In this document: positions 25,497 to 38,938 of the stretch, one piece after another
Layout of the letters: each line of letters opens with the position of its first letter
How positions within the stretch are numbered: position 1 is the stretch's first letter
Source of the DNA: Ricinus communis
Taxonomy: Eukaryota; Streptophyta; Magnoliopsida; Malpighiales; Euphorbiaceae
NCBI RefSeq assembly: GCF_019578655.1
Contig: NC_063260.1
Span: 21,910,888 to 21,974,887 of the forward strand
Reading direction: 5' to 3'
DNA: 64,000 nt
Made by a program: the position numbers and the translations under genes
Notes under the pieces: generated by a model
Seen by the model: only the letters and a program-made list of their open reading frames with translations
Databases searched by the model: none
Told to the model about the DNA's origin: nothing

Positions 25497-28323
25497 TTAG
25501 AAGGTAATTTATATTTCTATTAGAGTTTAGATTAGGAAAATTTGGTAATTAGAGACCAATTCTATTGTTTTATTTATTATACACAAGTATGGAGAGGTGT
25601 AGGTGTAGAGAAGAGAAGTGAAGTGAAAGAAAAGAAGGAAAAAGGAGAGGGTGAAATCATTGTTTGGGTGTGTCATCTTTTACTACTGTTATTTATCATC
25701 GTTCTTTCTTTCTTTTTTCTATAATTCTTTTTGCTGTTTTGATGAATTTGGATGGAGAATACAGCAGTAGTTGTTGCTAGTACTTTTTGAATGTGGCCAC
25801 TTTGTGGTGGATTATTAGATGTTACACATGAGGAAAGAGGTTTATATTGATGAGGTTGTATCATGAATTTTATGTACTTGGTCTCGACCCCTCTGCTGCT
25901 TCACTGAGTTCGGTTAATAAATTTTCCTTTATTAATTAACATGTTGTAATTGGCTACTTACTACCTGAAAGATAACAATGATAATTCCAACATCTTCAAA
26001 TTCATTAAATTTGCCAAAAAGATTGATGGATCTAAACAGAAAATTAAAAGCTTTATTAGAAATTAGTTTTTCATTCAATTTTATCTACTTTGTTAGTATG
26101 TTCAAGTGATTAAGGACTTTGGTAGGTTTGTTAAGAAGCTTTGGGTGAATTTGCTCAATAGGACTTTCATGTAAGGAAATTTAAGTGAAATAAAATCAAA
26201 ATACAGACCTAGTTAAATCTCTTTTGGCCTGTGCCCATTTCTTAAATTGCTTTGGTTTTTCACATGACATGTCTAATGCCAATAGTGGCTAAAGATAGTT
26301 TGCCTGTCATTTTTATATATTCCTTCATCCCCACATTGTGAAGAATTGCTATTTCTTTTAAGCTCATCTAATTGGCTGTTCAGAAAAGGTGACACTAATT
26401 GGTAGTATGATGTTTACCATTTCGCTTTGCAGCATTCCTTTACAAACAATTATTTAGGTGGCCATAGGCTCAGATAAAGAAAATGACAGGATCATAGTAG
26501 GTGATGGTCGATGAAAATTAATAATAAATGACAAATCCAGCAACCACATGGCACAATTTTTGGAGTAGATATTTGTAAATAACAATCCCATGTTAGATTG
26601 ATAGCTGTGTCCAGGTATGACTTAAGCTGGAGCGAGCGTTCCCATGGTACTCCGTGGATCATCCCATGTGAAATGAAAATTTCCAGTTTTGAGGCATGGA
26701 GAAGTTTAGGTGATTGCTCTTCCCATTCTGGACAAGTTTATAAGCATTGTTCTGTCTAATAACGGCTGCACAATTTGTTGATGGTTGTATTTCCATTCAT
26801 TTGTAGACTCTTCAATTGCCATCCATCTTGAACAGTAGAAAATCACTACAAGAAAATTAAAATGCCCAGGATAACTTCTCATCCAGGATTGAATGATGGG
26901 TTCCACCCTTCAGTCACAGGGACCCTTGCCCATTATTTCTGCATATCAAAGTTTCATATAGAAAGCACTGGATACCTGGTGTTTTCTTAGCATCTCTGTA
27001 ACTATAAAGTGCAATAAGCTCTTACTATGAAAATACTTAAAAGCAACAGGGGGATTAAAGAACCAAAAGGTGCAATGCAGATCTAGTAGGTAAAAGAATA
27101 TTTTAAGTTATATGGATCAGGCAAAAAACTAGAAAAATTGCGCACTGTATTTTGCCATTGGAACCATAATAATGCAAAAAGAAATAAGAAGCCTAAAATA
27201 TATGGTTAAACAGACTGAAGATAATCATTGCCGTCTCCCTTTCTTTGAGTGACTTGTTGGAATTATTCCCTACCATGGCAATCATACTCCCCACAGATCA
27301 GAGAATAGCCCAGCCTGAGAATTAAAGCTTCCGAGCTGTAAGTGAAAGGATTTTGCTTATGATAAAGTTTAAATCAAATGGACAAACACAAAATGGTAAT
27401 GAATGCTGATAATGGAATGATATTAATCCTTGTCATTGAATATTTACTATAAGTATCAACTTTTCATTCTTCACTTCAATACTTCCAACAAGAGGAATTT
27501 TACCTTTCCAAGTGGTCTCTGATTAACATGGTTCTTTCCCTTGTTTAAATTAGTCTTGTGGATTACTTGTTGACTTTGAGACTTAAATAGAGATCCTCCC
27601 ATCTTATAATCACATCTGCATCAATCATCATTCTGAACTCATTCCAATGGCTATTTGGAAAATTTGCAAGGTAGAGAACTGCAATTCGAATTTGTAAAGC
27701 AAAATATAGGAAAATGATAATAAAGGTAATAGTTTTCACAATAGGTCCAATTAGTTATATGCATTTCCAATTCTTATTAACAGCTTCAGAAAAGTCTTTG
27801 ATACTGCCTAATATGGGAATAATTCCATGTTATCTGGAAAAGAACTAACCTCCATTTTTACCATTCGATCTTTCCCATGGAAACAAAGCTCTTCCTATCT
27901 TGCAGATTCCTCTTTCATCAATATCCCTGCCAAGAATAATAAAGAATTCCGGTTTACACCATAAGAAGAAGATGGTGACAGTGAGGGACAAATAATGGCA
28001 CCCAATAAACATACTTTATGGTATCAAACATCTACAACTAAATGATTATGTTATTAGGTTCAGTTTCATCATTACCTATATTGCTAATGAGATATGAAAG
28101 AAAAGAAGCCTTTCAGCTTCTCAGTAAGCACAAAATTGGAACTGAGAATTAATATATCTTCCAATTTGACCTAGTAGTACAACAGGGACACCAACTTCAA
28201 ATCCTCACCAGAGAATCGCCTGTCTAACCATTATTTACAACAACTTTCCTGGTCATTGGTCAATAAATCAGCATCAACCTCGAAGGGCATAATGCCACGT
28301 CCGAACTCCTCGCCCCATTTGAT
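25497..28323. other. Intergenic DNA between convergent genes
   Basis: RLP51 and the PPR gene DOT4 end toward each other across 2.8 kb. The first 430 bases are the RLP51 3' untranslated region, with a candidate polyadenylation signal at 25,916. The stretch nearest DOT4 is probably its 3' untranslated region, possibly with introns. It is less AT-rich than other gaps, but no frame over 70 codons looks real. Confidence 0.45.
25916..25921 (+). terminator. Polyadenylation signal AATAAA of RLP51
   Basis: A canonical AATAAA 420 bases after the RLP51 stop, followed by T-rich sequence. It is the best candidate cleavage signal in the 3' region. Confidence 0.45.
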
Positions 28324-30948
28324 TTACCAGAAACCTCTGCAAGAACAGGTACCATCCTTAAAGTGATGAAAGCGATTAGAATCCCTCATTACAATTTCCC
28401 TTCCCACTGTCTTGGACATGAACTTGGCCATTTCATGACAGTCACTGCAGACTCTTAGATTTTTCGTTACTCGTATTGTTTTTCCAGGTGGCAAGCTCAA
28501 TATTCCGAAAGCCATGGCCAACTTCTCACTATGCCCGCAGAGAGCCATTTCCTTTTCCAGGTCACCTGCATTAATCATCGCATGTCTCATTTGAGGAAAG
28601 TAACCTTCTTCCTTCATCTTTGACCTTAACCTAATTAACACAGACTCAATGTTTTGCGCATCTGGGTGTGAACTATCTCCAGCAACAAATATATGAACTT
28701 TTCCCTTCACCTCTATCCAACTGCAGCCAGGATTTTTCTTTAAACCCTGCCGACCAATCCTCTCTCTTATTTTCTTCACTTCTTCCCACTTTTCAGCCTC
28801 GGTATAGATATTGGATAGAAGTACATAATATCCGGTGTTCTCTGGTTCGAGTTCAAATACATGCTCTGCCACTTTCTCAGCCAATTTGACATCATGGTGA
28901 ATCCTGCACCCACAGAGCAATGCGCCCCAGATTGTGGCATCGGGTTCAATTGGCATTGATTTTATGAATTTATATGCCATTGACAGTCTCCCAGTGCGAG
29001 CAAGAAGGTCCACTACACATGCATAGTGCTCCAATTTTGGCTCAATATGATATTCATGTTGCATGATATTAAAGAATTTCCATCCTTCATTCAATAAACC
29101 AGAATGACTACATGCATATAGTATAGAAATAAAAGAGATTTCATCAGGTTCAATCCCTTCTTGCCTCATCTCATAGAAGGCCGAAATAGCTTCTTTACCA
29201 AAGCCATGCATTCCATACCCAGCGATCATCACCGTCCATGAGATCAAGTCCTTCACAGGAATCATATCAAAGAATAACCGTGCAAGAGCTAGTGCACCAC
29301 ACTTGGCATACATGTCAATAAGAGCATTGGCAACATGTAGATCATCAAAACAACCATTTCTCTGAATGTAGCCATGGATCTCTCTGCCTCTATCTAGAGC
29401 AGCTAGGCTAGCACAAGCTGGAAGAATACAAGCCATTGTTCTGCCATCAGGTTTTAATTCTTGTACCATTGCAACAAAAAGATGAAGAGTTTCATTAGGA
29501 CGACCATTTTTTGAATACCCTCCAATCATGGTATTCCATGAGACAATGTCCTTATTAGGCATCTCCAGAAACACTAAATTAGCATCTTCCATGCTTCCAC
29601 ATTTTGCATACATATCCATGAGAGAATTACACACAATGCGATCCTTCTGCATATTATTTTCTTTGACATAATCATGCACATCTTTGCCAATTTCCAATGA
29701 CCCACTGCAAGCACAAGCATGAAGAACCGCCGTGACAGTAAAATTATCTGGTCTAACACCTTCTCTTTCCATTTCATGGAACAATCTGATACCTTCTCCA
29801 GACAAACCTTCTCGAGCGTAACCAGCAATCAAAGAAGTCCAAGATACCACACTCCTTTCACCCATTTTCTGGAAAACTCGAATTGCATTATTTAAATCAC
29901 CACATTTAGAATACATATCCAGTAATGTATTAACAAAAGTCATTCTCTGATCTAGTTGTGCTTTTATTGCAAAAGCATGAAGCACTCTACCCAATGGAAA
30001 ATTACCAGAGTTTGCACAAGCTGCAAGGACATTAACCAGTGTAACCAAATCAAAGCTAACTCCCAAATACAGCATCTCTTTAAAAACTTGAATTCCTTTC
30101 TCGGGAAGATCATTTGCGACAGTACCACTTATCATTGAATTCCATGAAACAATATCTCGGTTTTTCAATTCATCAAATACCTCATATGCCGCTTCAATTT
30201 TTCTAGTCTTGAAGTAAAAAGATATTAGAGAATTAACAACAGTATTATAAGAGCCAAATCCCAATTTCAGCAAATAACCATGAACCCATTCACCTTCCTT
30301 AACACTTCCTAAAGCTGCAAAACACTTCAAAATGCAAGAAACTGTATGAGAATTCACTTGAATTCCCAAATCCAACATCTTCCTAAATAGATACACACTT
30401 TCCTCAAAAGCACCAATCTTTGCATATCCACTTAACATTAAATTCCAAAGAAAGACTTTCTCATTTGCAATCTTATCAAAAATTAGCCTCCCTTCTCTTA
30501 TATCCCCACAATTTACATACATAAATACAAGTTTTGTTCCCAAAAGCCCATCAACAAAAATCCCACTAGAGGAAATGAAGGAATGAACCTTTTTTCCTTC
30601 TTGCAGAGAGTTAAGCTCAGCACAGAGCTGCAATATTGAACAGTAAGTATTTGAATCAATGTTACTCTTTGGATACATGTCAAGCAATTCTATGGCATTT
30701 TTAAGACTACCCACTTCACATAATTCGCATATTTTTCTGTTGAAATCAGCGATTTTGAAGTCTTCTTCTTTAGCAGGAGAGGAAAATATTGACAAAGTGG
30801 CATAAGAGCTGTGGAGACTTGACGATAGAAAATTGGACTTTGGATATGGTTTAGTAAAAAGCAACGAACTTTGAAATTTTGTGGAGCTTTCTCTATGGTT
30901 TTTGTTATGAGGAGAGATAAAGAAACTTACTGGTGTGGTTTGGGCCAT
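28324..30948 (-). CDS. DOT4: DYW-class pentatricopeptide repeat protein, DOT4 orthologue
   Basis: Intronless. The frame is open from 31053, but the start at 30948 (MAQTTPVSFF) gives 874 aa, close to the 871 I recall for Arabidopsis DOT4, with a Ser/Thr-rich plastid targeting region. Roughly twenty P, L and S type PPR units follow, shown by repeated motifs such as SWNSMISG, SWTSLIAGYAREG and WNTMIGGYSKNG. The E/E+ region includes GCSWIEVKGKVHIFVAGD. The DYW deaminase-like domain has HSE, PPGKTIRV, CSDCH, HHF and CSC. The last residues are GFW, not DYW. PPR-DYW proteins bind one RNA site base by base and deaminate a cytidine; Arabidopsis DOT4 edits plastid rpoC1, and mutants have leaf-vein and chloroplast defects. 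The gene lies head to head with the Rho-N gene. Confidence 0.93.
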   Translation of the reverse strand: MAQTTPVSFFISPHNKNHRESSTKFQSSLLFTKPYPKSNFLSSSLHSSYATLSIFSSPAKEEDFKIADFNRKICELCEVGSLKNAIELLDMYPKSNIDSNTYCSILQLCAELNSLQEGKKVHSFISSSGIFVDGLLGTKLVFMYVNCGDIREGRLIFDKIANEKVFLWNLMLSGYAKIGAFEESVYLFRKMLDLGIQVNSHTVSCILKCFAALGSVKEGEWVHGYLLKLGFGSYNTVVNSLISFYFKTRKIEAAYEVFDELKNRDIVSWNSMISGTVANDLPEKGIQVFKEMLYLGVSFDLVTLVNVLAACANSGNFPLGRVLHAFAIKAQLDQRMTFVNTLLDMYSKCGDLNNAIRVFQKMGERSVVSWTSLIAGYAREGLSGEGIRLFHEMEREGVRPDNFTVTAVLHACACSGSLEIGKDVHDYVKENNMQKDRIVCNSLMDMYAKCGSMEDANLVFLEMPNKDIVSWNTMIGGYSKNGRPNETLHLFVAMVQELKPDGRTMACILPACASLAALDRGREIHGYIQRNGCFDDLHVANALIDMYAKCGALALARLFFDMIPVKDLISWTVMIAGYGMHGFGKEAISAFYEMRQEGIEPDEISFISILYACSHSGLLNEGWKFFNIMQHEYHIEPKLEHYACVVDLLARTGRLSMAYKFIKSMPIEPDATIWGALLCGCRIHHDVKLAEKVAEHVFELEPENTGYYVLLSNIYTEAEKWEEVKKIRERIGRQGLKKNPGCSWIEVKGKVHIFVAGDSSHPDAQNIESVLIRLRSKMKEEGYFPQMRHAMINAGDLEKEMALCGHSEKLAMAFGILSLPPGKTIRVTKNLRVCSDCHEMAKFMSKTVGREIVMRDSNRFHHFKDGTCSCRGFW

Positions 30949-31271
30949 GGAGATCAACAATGTATGCAGGAAAAGAAAAAAGGCGGGAATAGAGTGTTCT
31001 AACAAAGCAAAACTAATCAACGAACTTGTACAGATTGAAGGAAGAAAGACCAAGAAAAAAAATTACATATTTATTAATTTATTTTGCGCATAGATGAAAT
31101 AGCCATGTCGTGTGGGTTACACGCGCTAAAGCAAAGATGTGGCCTAGCTATTTTGGGCAACAAAAGGCAAGTAAATATTCCAATTCCAAGGTCTGATATA
31201 AGAAAAAAATAATAATGCTCGAGTCAAATCCATTTGCTTATTGAGAACCTAAACAGAGGTTTCTTGAAAAT
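30949..31271. promoter_or_regulatory. Bidirectional promoter of DOT4 and Rho-N genes
   Basis: The two start codons point away from each other and are 323 bases apart, so both promoters and both leaders share this space. It contains ACACGCGC near 31,120 and GGCCTAGC near 31,141. No strong TATA box is placed for either gene, as is common for divergent housekeeping plant promoters. Co-regulation is inference. Confidence 0.5.
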
Positions 31272-33227
31272 ATGGATGCGGTTGTTTTCCATTCTCATTC
31301 AGTCTTCAATTTTCCTTCTTGTTTATCTTTCAACAGGCAGCTTAATCTGAGAAAATTCTCCTGCTCTTTCAAAGGTATGGTCTCACTAGACCTAATTAAC
31401 TCTCCTGGAATTATCATCTCCATGCATTTCAATTGGGTGATGTTCTTTCTATGCATTGTGAATGACACCTTTTTGTTTATGGATTGAAGTCATTCGTAAT
31501 TAAATAATAAATTCTTCATTTTAGTCAACTGATTTGGGTTCACCCTCTTATGCATGAAATCTTCAATTATTATGAAGGTGTTAAAATTGATGATAGAAAT
31601 GCAGAGACAGAAATCTTCACTATACTCTTTGTACGATTCAATCTTTTATTGTTCATTGATAGTATTTGGAGATTTATCTGATTTGGACAACTGCTCCCCA
31701 TTATCAATGGAGTTAATTGGAATGTAGAAAATTACGTTTACTTATCTAAATTTCAGGATGACTAGGTTAAAACTTTTCCTTATTGTTTACATGCTTATTT
31801 GCTCAAATTTGTTTGGGCTAGCATCCTTCTCATTCTGTAAACTTGTTTTGAAGATCTGATACCAATGTACAAATTGACTTCAAGACACTGACATGAAATA
31901 TGTTGACTTCAAACTGAGAACTCATTTTTTGATGCAGCTTGTTAAATTTGGCTGAGATTGCAGATGGGCCTTCAACCTTTTCTTGGCAAAAACGCGTCCT
32001 TCAATTAAGTATTTCTAACACAAAATCTGATGGAAGTAGAAGAGGCAGATCTCCAAGGAAAAGTTCTTCACCAGGAAAGAGAAAAAAGGAGGATAAGAGT
32101 GAAAAGTATCAATTTTCTGACGGCAAACTCCCCAGGTCACCTGAAAAAGATGAGATTATTGCCCTATTCAGACGGATACATTCCTCAATCTCAAAGGGAG
32201 AGGCTAAGAGTACTCAGCAGACAGACATCAACTTCTCTGAGGACAAGTCCCCAACTGAATCAATTCTGGAGGCTCTTCGCCAATCAAGGAAGCCAGTAAA
32301 AGGTAATCTAGACCAATATGCTGCTTCCGTTGCAGAGAACTTTTGTTGATAGCAGGAATATTGTAAAAACTATGGCTTCTTTCTTCTCATTTTTGACATG
32401 TCCAAGCACAGAGAGACTAAAGAAAATTGCTAATCCTAGTGCATTTCTTTCTTTTCATTCTATGGCTTCTTTCTTCTAAACAAAAAATTTAGAAAGAGCT
32501 TTAGATAACACCATCTGAATTCTCCGTTGGTTCCCTTTTTTTTTTTTATGAAGTAAAACAGTTTTGCAAAGATTGTGTCTTCTCAACAACGTATCAAATT
32601 TCTTGTGCAGTGTTACGTGGAAATTATTAGCCTATTGGATTAATTTGGGCAGTGTGTCAGAATTAGTAGTATAAATAGCATGAGAATTGTGTAGGAAGGT
32701 GTTTTTGGATAATCATTAACAAAGTAGGTGCTTTCAGATTCTCTCTCTTTCTTCAAGATTGCATTCTATCAGTCCTCCATTTATTTCTTTGTTTCTTTAA
32801 CTTGTATCCTTAGCTAACATCATTACATCATTTGGTCATTTACTCTCTTATCATACCTGATTTTGGAGTTTTGTAATCTTGGCCAGGAAGGGAACAGGAT
32901 AGAGTGTCAATGCAGAAACGAGGTGTGCCTAAAGAGGGTCCTAAACTACAAAATAATGCCCAACATATGGCAGCAAAATTTAACTTTACCCGACCACCAT
33001 CTAAATTTATTAGGAGGTCCCCAATATCTTCTCCGTCATTTCCAAGAGGAAGCCCTACTGAGTTGAACAATGATCCATCAGCATCCACAGAGAGTGATAA
33101 GGTGTTGGAGTTGCCACAAATAGAGGAAATGAAGCTGCCCGAGCTGAAGGAACTAGCCAAGTCCAGAGGAATTAAAGGTTACTCGAAGCTGAAGAAAGGT
33201 GAGCTTTTGGAATTACTCAGATCCTAA
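31272..33227 (+). CDS. Rho-N domain protein, probably chloroplast
   Basis: Three coding exons: 31272-31374, 31964-32302 and 32887-33227, giving 260 aa. The N-terminus (MDAVVFHSHSVFNFPS) is rich in Ser, Phe and hydroxylated residues and looks like a plastid transit peptide. The middle is basic and disordered, with RRGRSPRKSSSPGKRKK. The last 35 residues (LPELKELAKSRGIKGYSKLK then KGELLELL) form a Rho-N/SAP-like helix-turn-helix that binds RNA in bacterial Rho and in plant RHON1. The likely orthologue is At4g18740. Exon 2 has two acceptors: the one after 31963 keeps the frame, while a better-looking GCAG at 31934-31937 would bring in an immediate stop. A role in plastid RNA processing is inferred from family and N-terminus. 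Confidence 0.8.
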
Positions 33228-34030
33228 AAACTAAAACACATACTAGCAGCTGGAAGTTAACAGATGTTAAAGCAAGAAAATCCAAGAATTTTTCATTCAA
33301 TTGCAGCTTCTTTTCTTGCCCTTTTTTCAAATTCTGTTTACATAGGTATAAGATTGCTTTTCCATTGGAATCGGCTGAACGATGTCTATTTAGTTCTTTG
33401 TTCTGTTGATTGTCCTTGTTATTGAGGTTGTTTGTGTTCGTTCCATTCTGCGGTGGCATGTGACCTTTTAAAAGCCCTAATAAATTTGGATAGAAAACAT
33501 TGCACGAATTGGAGCCATCCACTTAAACAGCATTCGAGGCCTTAGCAATTCAGCAATAAGCACATATACCAAATGTATAAAAAAAAAGGGGTTTATTAGA
33601 GGTTTACTCCATAGTTTCAGCAATAGACAGGCAAGAAATTTCGCAGTCCCCTCAAACTTATCAATGTCGGTACCATAAGTTAGCACCAAGCAATATTCGA
33701 ACTTGAATTACCACTGTACCCGACCCGCATGCATCTTCTACTAAGTTGGCAATTGCAATAATCAAATGAAAACAGCAAGCTACGGTACTGCCAAAGCTAT
33801 ATTTCACAATTGAAATAGGTTGAAAATACTGCAAGGACTTTATGTTAATCTACTAGTGAAATATATAATTAAAGCATAAACTGTTATAATAGTAAGATGA
33901 GCAAAAAAGTAATCCAAATTCTACCAATTCAAAAATTCCCTTCAACAGTTACAACCCAAAGAACATAAAAAAGAAAAAAAAGGGTCCTGCCAAATATAAC
34001 TCGCCAAAACTTGAACATAACCAACAAACT
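33228..34030. other. Intergenic DNA between convergent 3' ends
   Basis: The 3' untranslated regions of the Rho-N gene (+) and the ribosomal protein gene (-) meet here. The overlapping frames on the minus strand at 33217-33689 have no recognisable content. I see nothing else. Confidence 0.5.
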
Positions 34031-35385
<1,355 letters not shown>

Positions 35386-35455
35386 TGTTGCTGGTTGGTG
35401 GCGGCGATTTGCACGGAGCGAAGAGAAGAGTGGGTAAAGAAAGGTGTAACAAGTG

Positions 35456-35489
35456 TTAGGGTTCTTTAATACGAGCAGGGGCTAGGGTT
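35456..35489 (-). promoter_or_regulatory. Two telo-box elements upstream of RPL11
   Basis: On the minus strand, AACCCTAA (35456-35463) and AAACCCTA (35482-35489) lie 70-105 bases before the start codon. Telo-boxes near the transcription start are a hallmark of plant ribosomal protein genes and support high expression in dividing cells. Confidence 0.7.
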
Positions 35490-36928
35490 TTGTAACGCGA
35501 GGCTGGTATGTGGTTGAAAATTACAGTAATACCCTTACGCTGAGAAATAGAAATAAGTGTCAATTTTGTTTAATAAAATGGAAAAAAAGAAACCAGTGCA
35601 AAGTCGAACCTGAGTTAAAATAGAATACCTGAACTGAAGCACGTAGACCATAATAAGGTTAATAGTTGTGACGTATAAATTTTTAATTAAAATAAATAAA
35701 TATTAATTTTAAGAAATTACCAACCATAATCAAGACCAGATTGCTGCTCACCTGTTTTTTCGATGTGTGCATTAATTAACAACTAGTTGAGTGGAGCTAA
35801 AATGAAAAAAAGTGGGAACATGTAAAATTAAATCACTTAAATATAAGAAAATTGATATTTTCACCATTTTCATGTATTTATTTAAATTATTAGATATAGA
35901 GTAATTTAAACAACTCCATTTCTTTCGGAACATAGCTTCTTTAGCTTGATAACATAAAAAAGTCCTCCTTAGACTGCTTATCACGCTTTCTCGAACCCTT
36001 CTTTCTTTTCCTCTTTTCCTCTACCCCACAACAATTCCTTCTTCTACAGTTATGAAAATAATAAATACTCAAAGATGTAGGAAGAGAAAGAAGAGTTATT
36101 TGGATACTGAATAAGAGAGAATAGAAAAGAAAAAGATACTTGCTAAATAAAATGGAACATACAATAGCATGGAAGGATGAAAAAACCATTATCTCTCACT
36201 TCTATTTTATTTTTCTTGCTGGTACAATGGAGGGGAGTAAGCCTCAACTAGTCCACTATGGGCTTGAACTAGTTCACTTTGGTATTACTGACACAATCTA
36301 GTATTGTATTATTCTTAGTTATTCAACAGCACTGTAAGAGTAGATCAAGGATGGCCATTGCATGTCAAGGTCAAACCAGTCCAAAGTCCAAATCATTATG
36401 TGCAAAGGTTGATGGATTGCGATTGCCATTCAGGCCGGTTACCACCAAGTATCTGGCGACATAGATGACAACCCTAGTCACCATGCTGATGGCCTAAATT
36501 ACAATCAAACGAACAATCTTGGCAGTACCAAAGGGGAAAGAGCAGGCAAACCAATGTTCTTCCTTTCTTTTTTTTCTTAATAAATAGTTATATACACACC
36601 AACCTATCTGCTATAACATGTGATGTGCTTGTATATTGTATAGTGACTTCTCCCATATCACAAATTTTCTGTCACATGAACAAAAGAAGGAACAAATGAA
36701 AGAAAATGGAAGTTCTTCTCCCAATTTTAGAGATCTGTTGTCTCTAGCCTTTGTATCGTAACTATAGGAGCAAATATACAACCTCACAGCAACAGCCCTT
36801 CAAAATATAAAGAACCTGAAGATTCAACAAGCACGCCATTGCAGACCACGACTAACATTAACCCGTGTGGTGCAAATACTAGACATGAAGGCATGACGAT
36901 TATGACGCTATGGGAGAATCCCTGCCAA
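35490..36928. other. Intergenic DNA, RPL11 promoter to RING-CH 3' end
   Basis: Contains the distal RPL11 promoter and the 3' region of the RING-CH gene. Some AT-rich sequence at 35,650-35,900. The short frames on either strand have no family content; no repeats were seen. Confidence 0.45.
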
Positions 36929-38938
36929 TTAGAACATATTTACTCGGAAAAACCATGGCAATACAAAAGCTATTACCAGGCATGCCATCAGGAAGTTACA
37001 AAAAGGTTGTCCCCGCCAACATCCTCCACCGCCTTCTGGTGAGCTACTATTAGTACTGATAATTCTCCTTTCATTCCACTCTTCCATAAATCTGTTATCT
37101 CTAACGCCTGTAACATTCTTTGCCGTCTCTCCACATATTTCACATATTCTGCATGAACAAAGACAATGTATCAATCTGATTTATCAATTCACATCAGTGA
37201 GGCACATTGAAGGCCAGTGTATTATATGGTAAAATGCTTTAGTGGAATTGGGAAGTCAAGCACGTAAAATTTAGAAGGAAAGAAAAAGATTAATAGATTA
37301 ACATCAACATGAGACTGATTCAAAGATGAATTACATTCGTTGACACCTAGAACAAGAACACAGGTTTGCATAGGATCATCATGCTAGTAAGTAGTCATGC
37401 AGGTCCCAATGGGCAACAGTGGAGTAAGGCAGAATTTGTGTGCTCTACATTGGCCGACTCCAAGGAGACTATTTTCGTACTCTACACACACATAACAGGA
37501 AAACATTTGGAAATGGCTCGCCCACGGGCATGTTATGACAACTTGAACATTTAACATGAGAGTAAAAACATATTAGATAAACCAAAGAAATCTGAGCAGT
37601 TGTCTAATTTCCTGAACATCAAAATAGCACAATTGAGATATATCCAAGAAACCAACAACCGCATTTCATATTAATAGAAGGAAAAGATAAAGCAATGTAG
37701 CATAAGTTCAGGAATGAGAAAGAGGCACCCTGATAATTGAAGGAAGAAACAGCCATTAAGTAGATATATTTCAAGCATTACTTAAAAGGACGCATGCAGA
37801 TTCCTAATCTGAAGCCATTTTTGAGCTACGAACAGAAAATTTATGAACTCATTGTTCAAATCAAGATATTTGGAAAAATAACAGAGCCATTTTCATTTGC
37901 AAAAGAAAGATTACATGACACGATTCTAATAATCTAAAATCTTAGTCCAATCAAATCAAAACACAAAACACAACAGAAAGCCCAGAACTCATATACAGAC
38001 CCTGGTTTTAATAAAATAAACCCTTACCTGTTTCCTTTGAGCTTAAACCAGGCCTCTGCACAATAAGCATGTGCAATACCAAGCTCATCTTTACACCCAC
38101 AGCCAAGCTGAATTAGCTCCATAGAAGAGTTGGTGGCTGTGGTTTCTTGCATCACCTCAGAACTCAAGTGACAAATCCTACAAACCGATTCTCCATCGCA
38201 ATCCTTAAAACCACTTCCTACTTCACCACATTTTACATCAATCACACATGATTGCTTCTCTCCTCTGGGTACCTTTTTCTTTGACTTATCCACCATCACC
38301 TTACCTGGCCCCAGTTCTCTGCCCTTGATTTCCAAATGATCATTTCCACCACTAATTGATGGATTCTCTTCCGAATTTACCAATATCACCGTCTCGACCA
38401 CAACATCATTAGAAGAAATACTAGGATCCTGATGACTTACTTGCCCAACTTTATCCACTGTCTCGGCATTTCCTCGCGTAACCCATGTTTTCTGATCTGA
38501 TACAATACCAGTCAGCCCCAAATCATCAATATTAATACCTATATGCTTGTGTTCTCCACTAATACTCACAATCTCTCCTGAATTTATCACGATCATTCTC
38601 TCAAGAACAACCTCATTAACTAAATAACTTGAATTCCCACTAGTTCCTTGATCCAATGGCTCGCGGATTCCCATCCCACCACTTGCCTCGTGATCCACTG
38701 CTGTCATGGTTGACCCCAATCCATTTACATTTGCATCCAAAGCCCTAATTTCTCCCCCAGCACTTACTGAATCTTCTGGATTTAAAACAACTGAATTCTC
38801 TGACACAACCCTATGATCAGAATTGCTTGTTTCTCCAGTTGTGTTCCTATTTGTTCCTTGATTGACTTGACAAAAACTGCCAACATTTGTTTTCTTTTCA
38901 TCACATTTTTTATCCATTAATATCATCAATATATACAC
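36929..38938 (-). CDS. RING-CH (RINGv) zinc-finger membrane protein
   Basis: Two coding exons, 38028-38938 then 36929-37148, joining to 376 aa. The start could also be the MDKK methionine at 38917; MYILMILMDKK gives no clear reason to prefer either. Residues about 44-225 contain three imperfect repeats, each opening with a VVxE-like motif and an N-x-E/G-E-x-x-S-I/A-S/G-G core. The RING-CH domain starts with CRIC at about 257, continues with GCGC and H-x2-C, and crosses the intron to end in CEIC; this is a C4HC3 zinc-binding pattern. A single hydrophobic helix near the C-terminus (FCNFLMACLVIAFVLPWFF) should anchor it in a membrane. RING-CH proteins are usually E3 ubiquitin ligases of the MARCH type. 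The substrate is unknown. Confidence 0.85.

Noticed and set aside
30949..31053. Longer N-terminus for DOT4
   Set aside because: The added 35 residues are hydrophobic and would exceed the usual length; the start at 30948 gives a normal plastid targeting sequence.
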